Counted from the stretch's first letter, positions 52,556-62,637 are shown. The stretch: DNA of 64,000 bases from Paenibacillus sp. (GCA_023512345.1 JAILZT010000012.1:97128-161127), one strand, 5' to 3'. The notes: generated from the sequence alone by a model not told the origin. Numbers and translations: made by a program.

Positions 52556-53334
52556 AGAATATGTGGGTGTTTTGCCAAAAAGAAATACTCGAACTGATCC
52601 GCAGCTATAAGCTGGCTTGGATCCCGGTGGTGTTCATTATACTGGGTGTCATGCAGCCATTAGTCACCTATTATATGCCGGAAATTTTAAAAGCATCTGG
52701 AAATGTTCCACCTGGGCTGCTTGAAGCTTACGAAATGCCCAGTGCTGCGGCCACGATGACACAAGCCATAGGACAGTATGGAACGATGGGCCTGCTCGTG
52801 CTGGTATTGGCGGCGATGAACAGCTTGTCCGGTGAGCGTTACAGCGGAACTGCAGAGCTGGTGCTGGTAAGACCAGTATCCATAGTATCGATCGTTTTTG
52901 CCAAATGGTTTGCGCAGCTCATCTTGCTTATCCTTTGTCTAGGACTCGGAGTTGCAGCGGCGGCCTACTATACAGAACAGTTGATTGGTGGTTTATCATG
53001 GAAGTTTGTGATATCTGCTGCGGGTCTATACGGTCTATGGCTTCTTTGTATTCAGTCGCTAACCTTGCTTTTCAGTTCGTTTTTGCGCGGTCCCGTTGCT
53101 GCATTTATGTCCTTGATAGCAGCGGCGGGGCTCTCGTTGTTCCACACCTTGCTTCCGAATGTGTTCGATTGGACTCCGGCGAGGTTGCCTGCTTATTCGG
53201 CTGGAGTCCTTGCTGAAGGCAGTAACAAGCTTGGAGCAACCTATGCCGGATCACTTGTATCTGCGGGTGTTCTTATCATTTTTTGTATTGTCGGAGCTTC
53301 TCTAGCAACTGGAAGAAAAAAGCTTGCAAGTTAA
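52552..53334 (+). CDS. yxlG: ABC-2 type permease YxlG
   Basis: 260 residues, six membrane helices with the NosY/ABC-2 pattern: MGLLVLVLAAMNSLSGERYS and GTAELVLVRPVSIVSIVFAK are family hallmarks, followed by QSLTLLFSSFLRGPVAAF. Membrane partner of YxlF and last gene of the sigY operon. No clear terminator follows; two copies of TAGTAGAC flank a T-run at 53347-53377. Confidence 0.88.
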   Translation: MKNMWVFCQKEILELIRSYKLAWIPVVFIILGVMQPLVTYYMPEILKASGNVPPGLLEAYEMPSAAATMTQAIGQYGTMGLLVLVLAAMNSLSGERYSGTAELVLVRPVSIVSIVFAKWFAQLILLILCLGLGVAAAAYYTEQLIGGLSWKFVISAAGLYGLWLLCIQSLTLLFSSFLRGPVAAFMSLIAAAGLSLFHTLLPNVFDWTPARLPAYSAGVLAEGSNKLGATYAGSLVSAGVLIIFCIVGASLATGRKKLAS

Positions 53335-53425
53335 CTGCCCCCTCCTAGTAGACATCACTATCTTTTTTTAGTAGACTGTTGAAATAAGTAAACCATGATA
53401 GATATGGATTCGAGGAGGTAGGGCG

Positions 53426-53809
53426 ATGCTGCAATTAGGCGAGAAGATTATCATTGTTGCGGATGCTTTCGAGCAGAATCTTCCTATCGGGGATTATGGT
53501 TACTTGATTGCTTATGACCGTAATCCGGATAATGCATTTGATTATGTCATTCGTGTGCCTCAGGCAAATCGTAATTTCTACGTTACTGCTGAAGATATTG
53601 AGGCGGAAGAAGATTTGTTGATAGTGGAGGCAGAAAGAGCTACGCATGAGGCATTGATTGATTATGCTTTGTCTACTTACAATGAGAAGCTGTTCCATCA
53701 TTTAATGAACGGCGAATCTGTCGAGGCGGAAGAACCAGAAATCATTTCACAAGAGACTCTGTCCCAGGCGGAATTCATCAAACAGGTGAACCTTCGAGCT
53801 TGGATTTAA
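53426..53809 (+). CDS. conserved hypothetical protein upstream of gatCAB
   Basis: 127 residues, acidic. IIIVADAFEQNLPIGDYGYLI with YVIRVPQANRNFYVTAEDIE looks like a small beta-barrel (SH3-like) binding domain, followed by a helical acidic end. Not recognised as a characterised family. GAGGAGGT is seven bases before the ATG and a terminator follows, so it is a single-gene unit. Confidence 0.7.
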   Translation: MLQLGEKIIIVADAFEQNLPIGDYGYLIAYDRNPDNAFDYVIRVPQANRNFYVTAEDIEAEEDLLIVEAERATHEALIDYALSTYNEKLFHHLMNGESVEAEEPEIISQETLSQAEFIKQVNLRAWI

Positions 53810-53813
53810 AGGG

Positions 53814-53839
53814 AAAGCCGGCCCAAGGCCGGCTTTTTC
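53814..53839 (+). terminator. terminator before gatCAB
   Basis: AAAGCCGGCC pairs with GGCCGGCTTT around CAA, then TTTCT. Confidence 0.88.
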
Positions 53840-53940
53840 TAAAATATGAAAATATAATATAGTCTTTGTTGAAGACATAAGCTCCACTTTTGTGGGGCTA
53901 TTTTCATATGTGGAAAAAACTAGGACGAAATACAAGCTCA

Positions 53941-53969
53941 TTGAATTGTACAAGCTTCTACAATATAAT
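53941..53969 (+). promoter_or_regulatory. sigma-A promoter of gatCAB
   Basis: TTGAAT, 17-bp spacer, TATAAT; 53 bases upstream of gatC. Confidence 0.85.
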
Positions 53970-54021
53970 TAGAACGTTAATCCGGGCGCTTTAGCCCTTT
54001 ACACTAGGAGGGAAATACCTT

Positions 54022-54309
54022 ATGAGCATCACGGTCAAGGATGTGCAGCATGTGGCCAAGCTAGCCCGTCTGCAGTTAAGCCCGGAGGAAGAGGCAACTT
54101 TCACAGAACAAATGAATGCTATTTTACAATATGCAGAGAAATTAAATGAGCTGAACACGGATAATGTTAAGCCAACTACACATGTGCTGCAGGTCAGCAA
54201 TGTAATGCGTGAAGATGTAGTTAGAGAGAGCCTTAGCCAAGATGAAGCTTTGCTTAACGCACCTGATCACGAAGACGGACATTTTAAAGTGCCAGCCGTT
54301 CTAGAATAG
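54022..54309 (+). CDS. gatC: aspartyl/glutamyl-tRNA amidotransferase subunit C
   Basis: 95 residues: [40 protein letters not shown] and [15 protein letters not shown] are the conserved GatC segments. It wraps around the GatA-GatB interface and is needed for complex stability. AGGAGGG nine bases before the ATG. First gene of the operon. Confidence 0.97.
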   Translation: MSITVKDVQHVAKLARLQLSPEEEATFTEQMNAILQYAEKLNELNTDNVKPTTHVLQVSNVMREDVVRESLSQDEALLNAPDHEDGHFKVPAVLE

Positions 54310-54338
54310 ATCGAAGAAATAGGAAAGGGGATGTAATC

Positions 54339-55796
54339 TTGAGTCTGTTTGAATATCGATTACCCGAATTACATAATATGCTGCATAACAAAGAGGTATC
54401 AGTCAGTGAGTTGACCGAGGAATCCTTGTCAGCAATTGCCCGGCGAGATGGAGACCTGCATGCTTTTTTAACTTTGAATGAAGAGGGGGCGCGGGCAACT
54501 GCCCGGTCTTTGGATGATAAATTAGCCTCAGGAGAATCCCGTGGCCTGTTGTTTGGACTTCCTGCGGGAATTAAAGATAACATTGTAACCAAAGGTCTGC
54601 GTACAACCTGTGCCAGTCAGTTCTTGACTAATTTTCAGCCCATCTATGATGCGACAGTAACCGCTAAGCTTCGTCAGGCTGACGCTGTAACCATTGGTAA
54701 GCTGAACATGGATGAGTTCGCCATGGGTGGTTCTAACGAAAATTCCAGCTTTGGAGTGGTTCGTAATCCATGGGATTTGGAACGTGTTCCCGGCGGATCC
54801 AGCGGTGGTTCTGCAGCTAGCGTTGCAGCTGGAGAGGTATTCTTTTCTCTAGGTTCAGATACCGGTGGATCTATCCGTCAACCCGCTTCCTATTGCGGCG
54901 TAGTTGGCTTTAAACCTACCTATGGTCTGGTTTCACGTTATGGCCTAGTGGCGTTTGCTTCATCCTTGGACCAGATCGGTCCAGTTACGCGTAATGTAGA
55001 AGATTCTGCTTATGTCCTGCAAGCTATCGCTGGTTATGACTCTAAGGACTCCACATCTGCAAAGGTGGACATCCCTGATTATTTAAGTGCACTTACCGGT
55101 GATGTTACTGGACTGCGTATCGCAGTGCCAAAGGAATACTTAGGTGAGGGTGTTGACGCTTCTGTACGTGAGGCAGTATTAGCTGCTCTTAAAGTGTTGG
55201 AAGGTCTGGGCGCTGTGTGGGAAGAGGTATCACTGCCTCATACTGAATATGCAGTAGCTGCTTATTATTTGCTGTCCTCATCTGAAGCATCTTCTAACTT
55301 GGCGCGTTTCGACGGCGTTCGTTACGGTGCGCGAGTGGATGAAAGCGGCGGCTTGCTTGACCTGTACTTGAACTCTCGCAGCCGGGGATTTGGCCCAGAG
55401 GTGAAACGGCGCATTATGTTGGGTACGTATGCGCTTAGTTCTGGGTACTATGATGCTTATTACTTAAAAGCACAAAAGGTGCGGACCCTGATCAAGCAGG
55501 ATTTTGATGAAGTATTTAAGAAATTTGATGTTGTAATTGGACCTACGGCGCCAACGACAGCGTTTAAGCTGGGTTCGCAAACCGAAGATCCGCTGACTAT
55601 GTATCTGAACGATATTTTGACCATTCCGGTGAGTCTTGCGGGTATTCCTGCGGTTAGCATCCCTTGCGGGCTTGCAGACGGGCTTCCAGTAGGGCTTCAG
55701 ATTATCGGTAAAGAATTTGATGAGACCACAGTGCTGCGTGTAGCGCATGCCTTTGAACAAAATACAGAACATCACAAGCAGCGTCCACAGCTGTAA
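54339..55796 (+). CDS. gatA: aspartyl/glutamyl-tRNA amidotransferase subunit A
   Basis: 485 residues, amidase-signature enzyme: catalytic Lys in [12 protein letters not shown], Ser-cis-Ser in [18 protein letters not shown] and [20 protein letters not shown]. It releases ammonia from glutamine and channels it to GatB. TTG start with AAAGGGGATG upstream. Full family length. Confidence 0.97.
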   Translation: MSLFEYRLPELHNMLHNKEVSVSELTEESLSAIARRDGDLHAFLTLNEEGARATARSLDDKLASGESRGLLFGLPAGIKDNIVTKGLRTTCASQFLTNFQPIYDATVTAKLRQADAVTIGKLNMDEFAMGGSNENSSFGVVRNPWDLERVPGGSSGGSAASVAAGEVFFSLGSDTGGSIRQPASYCGVVGFKPTYGLVSRYGLVAFASSLDQIGPVTRNVEDSAYVLQAIAGYDSKDSTSAKVDIPDYLSALTGDVTGLRIAVPKEYLGEGVDASVREAVLAALKVLEGLGAVWEEVSLPHTEYAVAAYYLLSSSEASSNLARFDGVRYGARVDESGGLLDLYLNSRSRGFGPEVKRRIMLGTYALSSGYYDAYYLKAQKVRTLIKQDFDEVFKKFDVVIGPTAPTTAFKLGSQTEDPLTMYLNDILTIPVSLAGIPAVSIPCGLADGLPVGLQIIGKEFDETTVLRVAHAFEQNTEHHKQRPQL

Positions 55797-55826
55797 TATC
55801 TTCCAAAAGGAGGGGAATGGGTTACT

Positions 55827-57263
55827 ATGTCATCTAAATATGAAACAGTCATCGGACTGGAAGTTCACGTGGAGCTTCATACACAGTCCAAAATCTTTTG
55901 CGGTTGCTCGACAGAATTCGGGGCCCCGCCTAATACACACACTTGTCCCGTATGTCTTGGTCATCCCGGTGTCCTGCCGGTGTTGAACAAGCAAGCGGTA
56001 GAATATGCGATGAAAGCCGCTATGGCACTGAACTGCACTATTGGGGATGTCAGTAAATTCGACCGGAAAAACTATTTTTATCCCGATTCACCAAAAGCTT
56101 ACCAAATTTCGCAGTTTGATCAACCTATCGGTTTGAACGGTTGGATCGACATTGAAGTGGACGGTGAGACCAAGCGGATCGGAATTACCCGACTCCATTT
56201 GGAGGAGGATGCAGGGAAACTAACACACGTAGATGGTGGATTTGCTTCTCTCGTAGATTTTAACCGAGTAGGAACACCTCTTATAGAGATCGTTTCTGAG
56301 CCGGATTTAAGATCCCCTGAGGAAGCACGCGCTTATTTGGAGAAGATTCGGGCAATCATGCAATATTGTGATGTCTCCGACGTCAAAATGGAAGAAGGCT
56401 CTATGCGCTGCGATGCGAATATCAGCCTTCGGCCTATCGGTCAGGAGGAATTTGGCATCCGGGCGGAGCTTAAGAATATGAACTCCTTCCGTGGTGTTCT
56501 TCGCGGCCTTGAATATGAACAATTCCGTCAAGGTGAGATTTTGGATGACGGAGGTATAGTCGTTCAGGAGACTCGCCGCTGGGATGAGGCCGGCGGCAAG
56601 ACTTTATCCATGCGCGGCAAAGAAGAAGCACATGACTACCGTTATTTCCCGGACCCGGATCTGATCGTACTTCATATTGATGATGCTTGGAAGGAAGCCA
56701 TCCGGGCTACTATTCCTGAGCTTCCGGATGCTCGGCAGGTTCGTTACAGTCAGGAGTACGGTCTTACAGCTTATGATGCAGGTGTAATTACTTCTTCGAT
56801 GCTGTTGGCTAATTTCTTTGAAGAAGCTCTTCATTACACACAGGACGCTAAAGCTTTAGCCAACTGGATCATGGGAGACTTGCTCGCTTATCTAAATGGG
56901 AATAATCTGGAGCTGTCTGAAGTGAAGATAACTCCGCAAGGTCTGGGTGAAATGATCGGCCTTATAGCGGGTGGAACCATCAGCAGCAAGATTGCAAAGA
57001 CCGTCTTTAAGGAAATGTTGGAGAGTGGCAAACTGCCAGCCGCCATCGTTGAGGAGAAGGGTCTAGTTCAAATCAGCGATGAAGGTGCAATCAAAGGGAT
57101 AGTAGAGGCGGTTGTAGCCGCCAACCCACAATCCGTAGAGGATTACAAAGCAGGTAAGCAGAAAGCTATAGGCTTCCTTGTTGGACAGGTTATGAAAGAA
57201 AGCAAGGGTAAGGCCAATCCGGGTCTTGCGAACAAGCTATTGGCTGAAGTACTTAGCCGTTAG
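55827..57263 (+). CDS. gatB: aspartyl/glutamyl-tRNA amidotransferase subunit B
   Basis: 478 residues: [57 protein letters not shown] and [11 protein letters not shown] are signature stretches, with the YqeY-like tail domain ([15 protein letters not shown]) at the end. It activates mischarged Glu-tRNA(Gln)/Asp-tRNA(Asn) with ATP. The zinc-type Cys positions (CGC, CPVC) are present. AAGGAGGGG upstream of the ATG. Confidence 0.97.
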   Translation: MSSKYETVIGLEVHVELHTQSKIFCGCSTEFGAPPNTHTCPVCLGHPGVLPVLNKQAVEYAMKAAMALNCTIGDVSKFDRKNYFYPDSPKAYQISQFDQPIGLNGWIDIEVDGETKRIGITRLHLEEDAGKLTHVDGGFASLVDFNRVGTPLIEIVSEPDLRSPEEARAYLEKIRAIMQYCDVSDVKMEEGSMRCDANISLRPIGQEEFGIRAELKNMNSFRGVLRGLEYEQFRQGEILDDGGIVVQETRRWDEAGGKTLSMRGKEEAHDYRYFPDPDLIVLHIDDAWKEAIRATIPELPDARQVRYSQEYGLTAYDAGVITSSMLLANFFEEALHYTQDAKALANWIMGDLLAYLNGNNLELSEVKITPQGLGEMIGLIAGGTISSKIAKTVFKEMLESGKLPAAIVEEKGLVQISDEGAIKGIVEAVVAANPQSVEDYKAGKQKAIGFLVGQVMKESKGKANPGLANKLLAEVLSR

Positions 57264-57303
57264 GCTGATATTTGGGTAATATAAAGAAGCAACCTATAGT
57301 GAG

Positions 57304-57325
57304 GGCTTGTCGGCAACGACAAGCC
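57304..57325 (+). terminator. GNRA-capped hairpin after gatB
   Basis: GGCTTGTCG-GCAA-CGACAAGCC: a perfect 9-bp stem with a GCAA tetraloop, about 40 bases after gatB and 28 before the GNAT start. The tail TTTCGCGTC is a poor T-run, so attenuation or RNA stabilisation is possible. Confidence 0.55.
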
Positions 57326-57352
57326 TTTCGCGTCTATAAGGGGATTGATAAT

Positions 57353-57829
57353 ATGAGTGAAATTATGAAGCTGAACCTGCAGGATGAATTCACGATTAAT
57401 GAACTATGGACTCTTCAGCATAAAGCATACCGTTTGGAGGCGCAGCTGATAGGCTTTCAAGATATACCTCCACTATTGGAGACTAGGGACATGCTGCGTC
57501 GCAGTATCGAAACCTTTTACGGGTGTTTGAGCCGGGAGGGGGAGATCATGGGAGCTGTTGCAACACAGGAAGAATCGCCTGGTAAACTTACCATTACACG
57601 GATGATGGTAGATCCTGATCACTTTCGAAAAGGGATTGCCGGCAGTCTATTGAATTATGTATTTGAGCACTATGACAACATGAAGCAATTTATTGTTTCT
57701 ACGGGTAAGCTTAATGCTCCAGCGGTTTCTTTATATATCAAACATGGATTTATTGCCGATGGAATCGAGGAAGTTGCTCCTGGAGTTGAACTTATTGAAT
57801 TCAACCGTCCTGGGAAACTCGGATCATGA
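57353..57829 (+). CDS. GNAT-family N-acetyltransferase
   Basis: 158 residues. ITRMMVDPDHFRKGIAGSLL carries the acetyl-CoA loop (R/QxxGxG/A variant RKGIAG), followed by FIVSTGKLNAPAVSLYIKHG, the typical final strand and helix. Acceptor unknown. I chose ATG 57353 (AAGGGGA eight bases upstream); an upstream frame to 57272 would include the hairpin. Confidence 0.85.
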   Translation: MSEIMKLNLQDEFTINELWTLQHKAYRLEAQLIGFQDIPPLLETRDMLRRSIETFYGCLSREGEIMGAVATQEESPGKLTITRMMVDPDHFRKGIAGSLLNYVFEHYDNMKQFIVSTGKLNAPAVSLYIKHGFIADGIEEVAPGVELIEFNRPGKLGS

Positions 57830-57874
57830 TGCTGAGTCCTAACCAAAAATCCCTTAGAAAGGAGGAGCTCCAAA

Positions 57875-59779
57875 GTGATGAATGTTACTGAACAGCCATC
57901 GGTACCAGAAGATTTAAATAATCCGGAAGTGATACCTCCGCGTCCCAAAAGACGTCGTCCTAGAAAACATAAATTTCTTGCGGGCCTGCTGGCAGTGCTG
58001 ATTCCAGGGACTGGACATTTATATTTGGGGCTTCTCCGCAAGGGGATTTCGCTGATATTTGTTATTCTGCTGGATATCGCTGCGTTGCTTTATTTCTCTT
58101 CTATTGGGATGCAGATCAATGTACCCCTGCTTATTTTATTGGCCCTTTTCATACCTGTACTCTATTTTTATAATGTGTTCGATGTTCTTCAGACCTCTGA
58201 TCGGATTCTCCACCATCTAAATCGTAATATTGCGAGTGAAGAAGAGGGGGCTCAACTTGAATCTGATATAGCACCGTTGGTTTCTAAGCGTCGCTCTTTG
58301 GTGAGTGAGCCCGGGATTTCCTTTGGTCTTTTGCTGCTATTTGGAGGGGCATTACTTTTTCTATTCCGTCAAAAGCCGGTCTGGCTCCGGTCTTATATTG
58401 AACATTATTCAGGCGTAACTGTTGCAGGAGTACTTATCATCGGGGGAGTACTGCTGGGTGTACGTGAGGTCATTCAAAGAATTATCAAGCATCGAGTAAA
58501 TGGAAATCCTGCCAAATACCGTGTCGGAAGATACACTTCAGCCTTGCTGCTTATAGGTGTTGGGGTTTTGATGTTGCTGGACTGGAAAGATCAAGCGGAT
58601 AATATGCTTCTTTTGCTTAAATGGTGGCCTATAGTACCTGTATTATGGGGGATCGAGTATATATTGATGTATTTTTCTGTGCGCAGGGCAGGTTCTGGAA
58701 CATCCCTTACGGGCAGGAAGTTCAGGCTTGATGTTAGTGGTGTTTTATCGGCAATTGCCCTATCGGCCTGTGTGTTTATAGTGGCTGAGCAGGAGCATTA
58801 TATTCACTTATGGAACCGGGTTAATCTTAATCTAACCGCAGCGGCAGTGGATTATGGGGAAGCGACAGGCAGTAAGTTCCAGAAAGCCCCTTTAATCGTA
58901 CCCGTTGAACTTAAATCAGCCAAAATAACGATTGATGCGATCAATGGTGATATTTTGCTGCACAGGGCTCCCGTTGAGGATATTAAGATTGTGGCTACCG
59001 TTTGGGTGGATCAGTTGGATGGAGTTATGGCAGAGGCGATCTCGGAGCAGTCTTTTCTAGATGTAGCTGGGGGCTCGAATATTAAAATAACGCCGAAGGG
59101 TCAGGCCTACGGAGACTCTGGAAAACGCCAACCACGCATGGATATGGACATTTTACTTCCTGAAAATCGCCGCTTTAATCTAGAAATACGGACGATGAAT
59201 GGCGGGATTACCCTCCAAAACGTAGAAGCCATTGAAGAGATTTCCTTAGAGACTGGAAACGGTCAACTCATACTCAATAAGGTATTAGGAAACGTTAAAG
59301 GTAAGACACTGAATGGGGCGGTTAAGGCTAGAAGCGTACAAGGAAGCGTAGATCTTTCAACTAGCGGTGGTGATATGAATGCCTGGGCTGTGTCAGGTCC
59401 TCTAAAGCTTTCTACTGCTGTTGGTAACGTAGGAGCCGTGAATAACGGGGGGACAGTCGATATTGCTAGTAAGAACGGTAATTTAACCGTCAAAGAGGCG
59501 AATATGAAAGTGCGTGCGGAATCTCTTAATGGCAGCATTGAAGTTCGGACAGGACAGGTTGGTGGAGATTGGGATATTTACAGTGCCGTGGGTGACCTGG
59601 AGCTATACCTACCCTTCCAAGGGGACTATATCGTAGAGGGATCAAGTGGTTATGGGGATATCACATCAGATATTCCAGAATTAATTATTGATAAAAAAAC
59701 GATATCTGGACAAGTCGGCACAGGTGAATACAAGCTTCATGTAGAGGGAAACAGCAACCTAAATGTGAGGAAGTATTGA
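57875..59779 (+). CDS. multi-pass membrane protein with DUF4097 (LiaF-like) extracellular domain
   Basis: 634 residues. A Pro/Arg-rich cytoplasmic N terminus leads to a small membrane domain (HKFLAGLLAVLIPGTGHLYL, TM2/DUF-like, 30-115), a DUF5668/LiaI-like group of four helices (about 145-280), one more helix (about 290-310) and a C-terminal DUF4097 beta-helix (about 350-634) made of short repeats such as GNGQLILNKVLGNVKGKTLN and GGTVDIASKNGNLTVKEANM. Parts resemble LiaF/LiaI and the anti-sigma-linked DUF4097 proteins, so envelope-stress sensing is a reasonable guess. GTG 57875 or ATG 57878; GGAGGAG is seven bases upstream of the GTG. Confidence 0.78.
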   Translation: MMNVTEQPSVPEDLNNPEVIPPRPKRRRPRKHKFLAGLLAVLIPGTGHLYLGLLRKGISLIFVILLDIAALLYFSSIGMQINVPLLILLALFIPVLYFYNVFDVLQTSDRILHHLNRNIASEEEGAQLESDIAPLVSKRRSLVSEPGISFGLLLLFGGALLFLFRQKPVWLRSYIEHYSGVTVAGVLIIGGVLLGVREVIQRIIKHRVNGNPAKYRVGRYTSALLLIGVGVLMLLDWKDQADNMLLLLKWWPIVPVLWGIEYILMYFSVRRAGSGTSLTGRKFRLDVSGVLSAIALSACVFIVAEQEHYIHLWNRVNLNLTAAAVDYGEATGSKFQKAPLIVPVELKSAKITIDAINGDILLHRAPVEDIKIVATVWVDQLDGVMAEAISEQSFLDVAGGSNIKITPKGQAYGDSGKRQPRMDMDILLPENRRFNLEIRTMNGGITLQNVEAIEEISLETGNGQLILNKVLGNVKGKTLNGAVKARSVQGSVDLSTSGGDMNAWAVSGPLKLSTAVGNVGAVNNGGTVDIASKNGNLTVKEANMKVRAESLNGSIEVRTGQVGGDWDIYSAVGDLELYLPFQGDYIVEGSSGYGDITSDIPELIIDKKTISGQVGTGEYKLHVEGNSNLNVRKY

Positions 59780-59791
59780 AATAAGTAATAT

Positions 59792-59805
59792 TTATTATAT
59801 AATAA
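59792..59805. promoter_or_regulatory. A/T palindrome upstream of perR
   Basis: TTATTATATAATAA, a perfect 14-bp palindrome, lies just upstream of the perR promoter. It resembles but does not equal the PerR box TTATAATNATTATAA. Confidence 0.4.
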
Positions 59806-59827
59806 TAAATATAATGTAAAGACCGCG

Positions 59828-59857
59828 TTGACAATACTGAAAACCCAGTCTTACAAT
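59828..59857 (+). promoter_or_regulatory. sigma-A promoter of perR
   Basis: TTGACA, 18-bp spacer, TACAAT. The -10 overlaps TTACAATTAAAATTA, an 11-of-15 match to the PerR box, consistent with autoregulation. Confidence 0.65.
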
Positions 59858-59905
59858 TAAAATTAGATTTACTATTCTGTTTTACCACAAAGGGCGGTGA
59901 CATTG

Positions 59906-60328
59906 ATGGGTAGTGGCGTTCAGCATGCATTGGAACAATTGAAGACAACAGGTGTCCGTATTACGCCCCAGCGTCATGCAATATTAACATATTTGATGGA
60001 AGCGATGAACCACCCAACAGCAGACGATATTTACCGGGCGCTGGAACCAAAGTTTCCGAGCATGAGTGTAGCAACCGTATACAATAATTTGAAAATGTTC
60101 ATGGAAGCGGGCATGGTTCGTGAATTGACCTATGGTGATAACTCCAGCCGTTTTGATGCGAATGTATCTGACCATTATCATGTTATCTGCCAGATTTGCG
60201 GTAAGATTGAAGATTTCATTTACCCATCTCTACATGAGGTGGAGCAACGTGCAGAGCAGGCTACCGGTTTTAAAATCAAGGGTCTACGGATGGAGCTTTA
60301 TGGAGTTTGCGAGTGCTGCACAGAGTAG
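59906..60328 (+). CDS. perR: peroxide-sensing repressor PerR
   Basis: 140 residues, Fur family. Compared with B. subtilis PerR, regulatory metal ligands fall at H36, D84, H90, H92 and D103, and structural zinc ligands at C95, C98, C135 and C138, each shifted by one, so this is PerR rather than Fur or Zur. [20 protein letters not shown] is the recognition region. With Fe bound, peroxide oxidises the His ligands and repression ends. I chose ATG 59906; a GTG three codons earlier is less likely. The next genes ygzB and ygxA keep the B. subtilis order. Confidence 0.93.
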   Translation: MGSGVQHALEQLKTTGVRITPQRHAILTYLMEAMNHPTADDIYRALEPKFPSMSVATVYNNLKMFMEAGMVRELTYGDNSSRFDANVSDHYHVICQICGKIEDFIYPSLHEVEQRAEQATGFKIKGLRMELYGVCECCTE

Positions 60329-60385
60329 CAAATTGACATAATAATATAATTAAATTTATGGCTGAGTATGCCGGATGTTTATAAG

Positions 60386-60430
60386 AACGTGCTGAATCCC
60401 TAATCGGAGGAATCACGTTTTATTTTTATT
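60386..60430 (+). terminator. terminator of perR
   Basis: AACGTG/CACGTT with an inner TCC/GGA pairing and a T-rich tail. Confidence 0.65.
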
Positions 60431-60502
60431 TGGAAACCAAATGGGCTTCTAATGCGTATTCTATAGGTCGAAAAAAATAGCTATTATATGGAGGATTCAA
60501 TC

Positions 60503-62221
60503 TTGGACAGAAGACAGAGACAGGGGCGTGTGAAGAAACGCGGAGGTTTTCTTCGCCGCCTGCTTGGACTTTTTATTATAGCGACAGCAATTTATTGGGT
60601 TGTTTTTTATGTAATGCCGAATCGTCAACACGTAGATCCAGATTGGAAAGGAATAGATAAGCCTATATTTATCAAAGGTGAGCTTACTAGTTACTCTGCT
60701 TCCGGCACTGGAGAAAGTCTGCTGCTGCCTTTACCTTTTCTACAGGAATATGTAGATTCTTCGATTCGATATGAAGCTGAGAGTAAATCAGTCATTCTTT
60801 CAACAGGTAGTGAATTACTATATATGCAGGAAAATACGACTAAAGCGAGTTTGAATAACCAACCTTTGCAGCTCCGATTAGCACCTGAGCAGAAAGGTAA
60901 AGTAACCTATCTTCCGGCGGAAACGCTGAAAGGGTTATACGGCTTTGAAATACAGCAAGATACAGTGACTGGAGCTGTTCAGGTAATGCTGGCTGGCGAC
61001 ACGGTTACGGTTGGTAAGATTAAAGGAGACAAGGGGGATAAAAGCATTCCACTTCGCAGCGAAGCAACTATTCACGCACCCATTGCAGCGGACATGCCTC
61101 CCGGAACCCTTGTGAAGATCTGGAACGAAACTGAGGATTGGTTATATGTACAAATGAGCAATGGATTTACGGGCTTTGCCCGGAGTAAAGATATCATTCC
61201 AAATGGTCAGAAAAAAGTAGAGGCACAGCCGTTAACTCCTACACGTGCAGAACGGAGCTGGAGCGGTAAGCCTGTTAATTTGATCTGGGAAGCTGTGTAT
61301 GAACGTAAACCAAATACCAATTCCATCGGTAAGCTCCCGGGTGTTAATGTGGTAAGCCCAACCTGGTTTAGTATTGTAGATGGCGAAGGTAACGTTCGTA
61401 GTCAAGCTGATAGCGCTTATGTACAATGGGCACACAAGCAAGGTATGGAGGTATGGGGGCTTCTTAGCAACAGTTTTGAGGCAGACATGACTACAGCGGC
61501 ATTATCGACTTATGAGAAGCGCATGCGAATTATTGACCAGATGCTTCAATACAGTGATTTATATGATTTGGATGGGATCAATATTGATTTTGAGAATGTC
61601 CACACGAAAGATGGCGATAACGTCACGCAGTTTATGCGGGAACTGAAGCCGATGGCTCAGGCTAAGAATCTAATTGTATCTATAGATGTAACGCCGAAAT
61701 CGAACAGCGAAATGTGGTCATTGTTTTTGGATCGTCGCTCCCTTGGGACAACGGCTGATTTTCTTATAGTAATGGCATACGATGAACACTGGGCTTCCAG
61801 CCCTACAGCAGGCTCTGTTGCCTCGTTGCCATGGGTTAAAAATTCAATAACCCGCATTATTGAGGAGGACAATGTCCCCCCTGAAAAGATTATTTTAGGT
61901 GTTCCACTGTATACTCGTATTTGGTCTGAAACACAGGTTGATGGAAAGAGCACAGTAAGCTCCAAGGCTGTAAGCATGAATACCGTCACCGAGATTATTA
62001 GCGAAAACAAGCTGAAACCAAAATTTGATCAGCAGTCAGGACAGAACTACGTTGAATACAAGGAAGACGGAATACCACGTAAAATATGGATTGAAGATAA
62101 GGTATCTTTACAGGCGAGAGTTCAATTGGCGAAGGGGTTTCGCCTTGGAGGGATTGCCTCCTGGAACCGAAGCTTTGCTAATCAGGAAGCATGGCAAGCA
62201 TTAAGTGAGATCCATCAATAA
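60503..62221 (+). CDS. membrane-anchored GH18 glycosidase with SH3 domain
   Basis: 572 residues. Basic N terminus then one membrane helix (about 23-43, LLGLFIIATAIYWVVFYVMP); residues 50-180 resemble a copper-amine-oxidase-N type stalk repeat; an SH3 domain at about 185-235 (IPLRSEATIHAPIAADMPPG); then the GH18 barrel with DGINIDFE (D357-E364), E364 being the catalytic acid. Related Bacillus/Paenibacillus proteins are spore or cell-wall peptidoglycan hydrolases. The start is TTG 60503 since GGAGG lies eight bases upstream; the ATG at 60488 precedes the ribosome site. Confidence 0.88.
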   Translation: MDRRQRQGRVKKRGGFLRRLLGLFIIATAIYWVVFYVMPNRQHVDPDWKGIDKPIFIKGELTSYSASGTGESLLLPLPFLQEYVDSSIRYEAESKSVILSTGSELLYMQENTTKASLNNQPLQLRLAPEQKGKVTYLPAETLKGLYGFEIQQDTVTGAVQVMLAGDTVTVGKIKGDKGDKSIPLRSEATIHAPIAADMPPGTLVKIWNETEDWLYVQMSNGFTGFARSKDIIPNGQKKVEAQPLTPTRAERSWSGKPVNLIWEAVYERKPNTNSIGKLPGVNVVSPTWFSIVDGEGNVRSQADSAYVQWAHKQGMEVWGLLSNSFEADMTTAALSTYEKRMRIIDQMLQYSDLYDLDGINIDFENVHTKDGDNVTQFMRELKPMAQAKNLIVSIDVTPKSNSEMWSLFLDRRSLGTTADFLIVMAYDEHWASSPTAGSVASLPWVKNSITRIIEEDNVPPEKIILGVPLYTRIWSETQVDGKSTVSSKAVSMNTVTEIISENKLKPKFDQQSGQNYVEYKEDGIPRKIWIEDKVSLQARVQLAKGFRLGGIASWNRSFANQEAWQALSEIHQ

Positions 62222-62235
62222 GTTGTAATGAAGAA

Positions 62236-62260
62236 GGGGCTCCCGAAGATCGGGAGCCCC
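62236..62260. terminator. hairpin terminator between GH18 gene and ygzB
   Basis: GGGGCTCCCG and CGGGAGCCCC, 10-bp perfect stem with a loop of five; converging genes on both sides. Confidence 0.75.
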
Positions 62261-62271
62261 TCATTTGTATA

Positions 62272-62637
62272 TTATTGCTTCAGCTGTTGGCTTTCTAGCT
62301 GCTCTGATGTGATATTTGCGTGCTCAGGGTCCATAGTTAATATTGTATGGCAGAACATGCAACGGTCTGTCTTTCCTAACATCTTGGTCATCTTGTTACA
62401 TTCGGGGCAATCCACTTGAACCGCACTTGTTGACAACATTCCTGCCCAAAAATATATAGCCAGACTTGCCATCATGGAAATCAAACCGATAACAAGACCA
62501 ATTGCCGCCATAATTTTTCCCGCATGCCCCCAAAATACTATACCCGCCGTTCCAAGAATCATTAGCCCCATACCCACCATGGTCAACAGCAATCCCCATG
62601 TGCGAAAAGCATTAATTTTGGCAGATTTAAAAATCAT
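62272..62637 (-). CDS. ygzB: UPF0295 membrane protein YgzB
   Basis: 121 residues: two or three membrane helices (WGLLLTMVGMGLMILGTAGI, MAAIGLVIGLISMMASLAIY) and a zinc ribbon CPECNKMTKMLGKTDRCMFC near the C terminus. This is the UPF0295/YgzB family, which neighbours perR in B. subtilis as here. Function unknown. Confidence 0.9.
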   Translation of the reverse strand: MIFKSAKINAFRTWGLLLTMVGMGLMILGTAGIVFWGHAGKIMAAIGLVIGLISMMASLAIYFWAGMLSTSAVQVDCPECNKMTKMLGKTDRCMFCHTILTMDPEHANITSEQLESQQLKQ

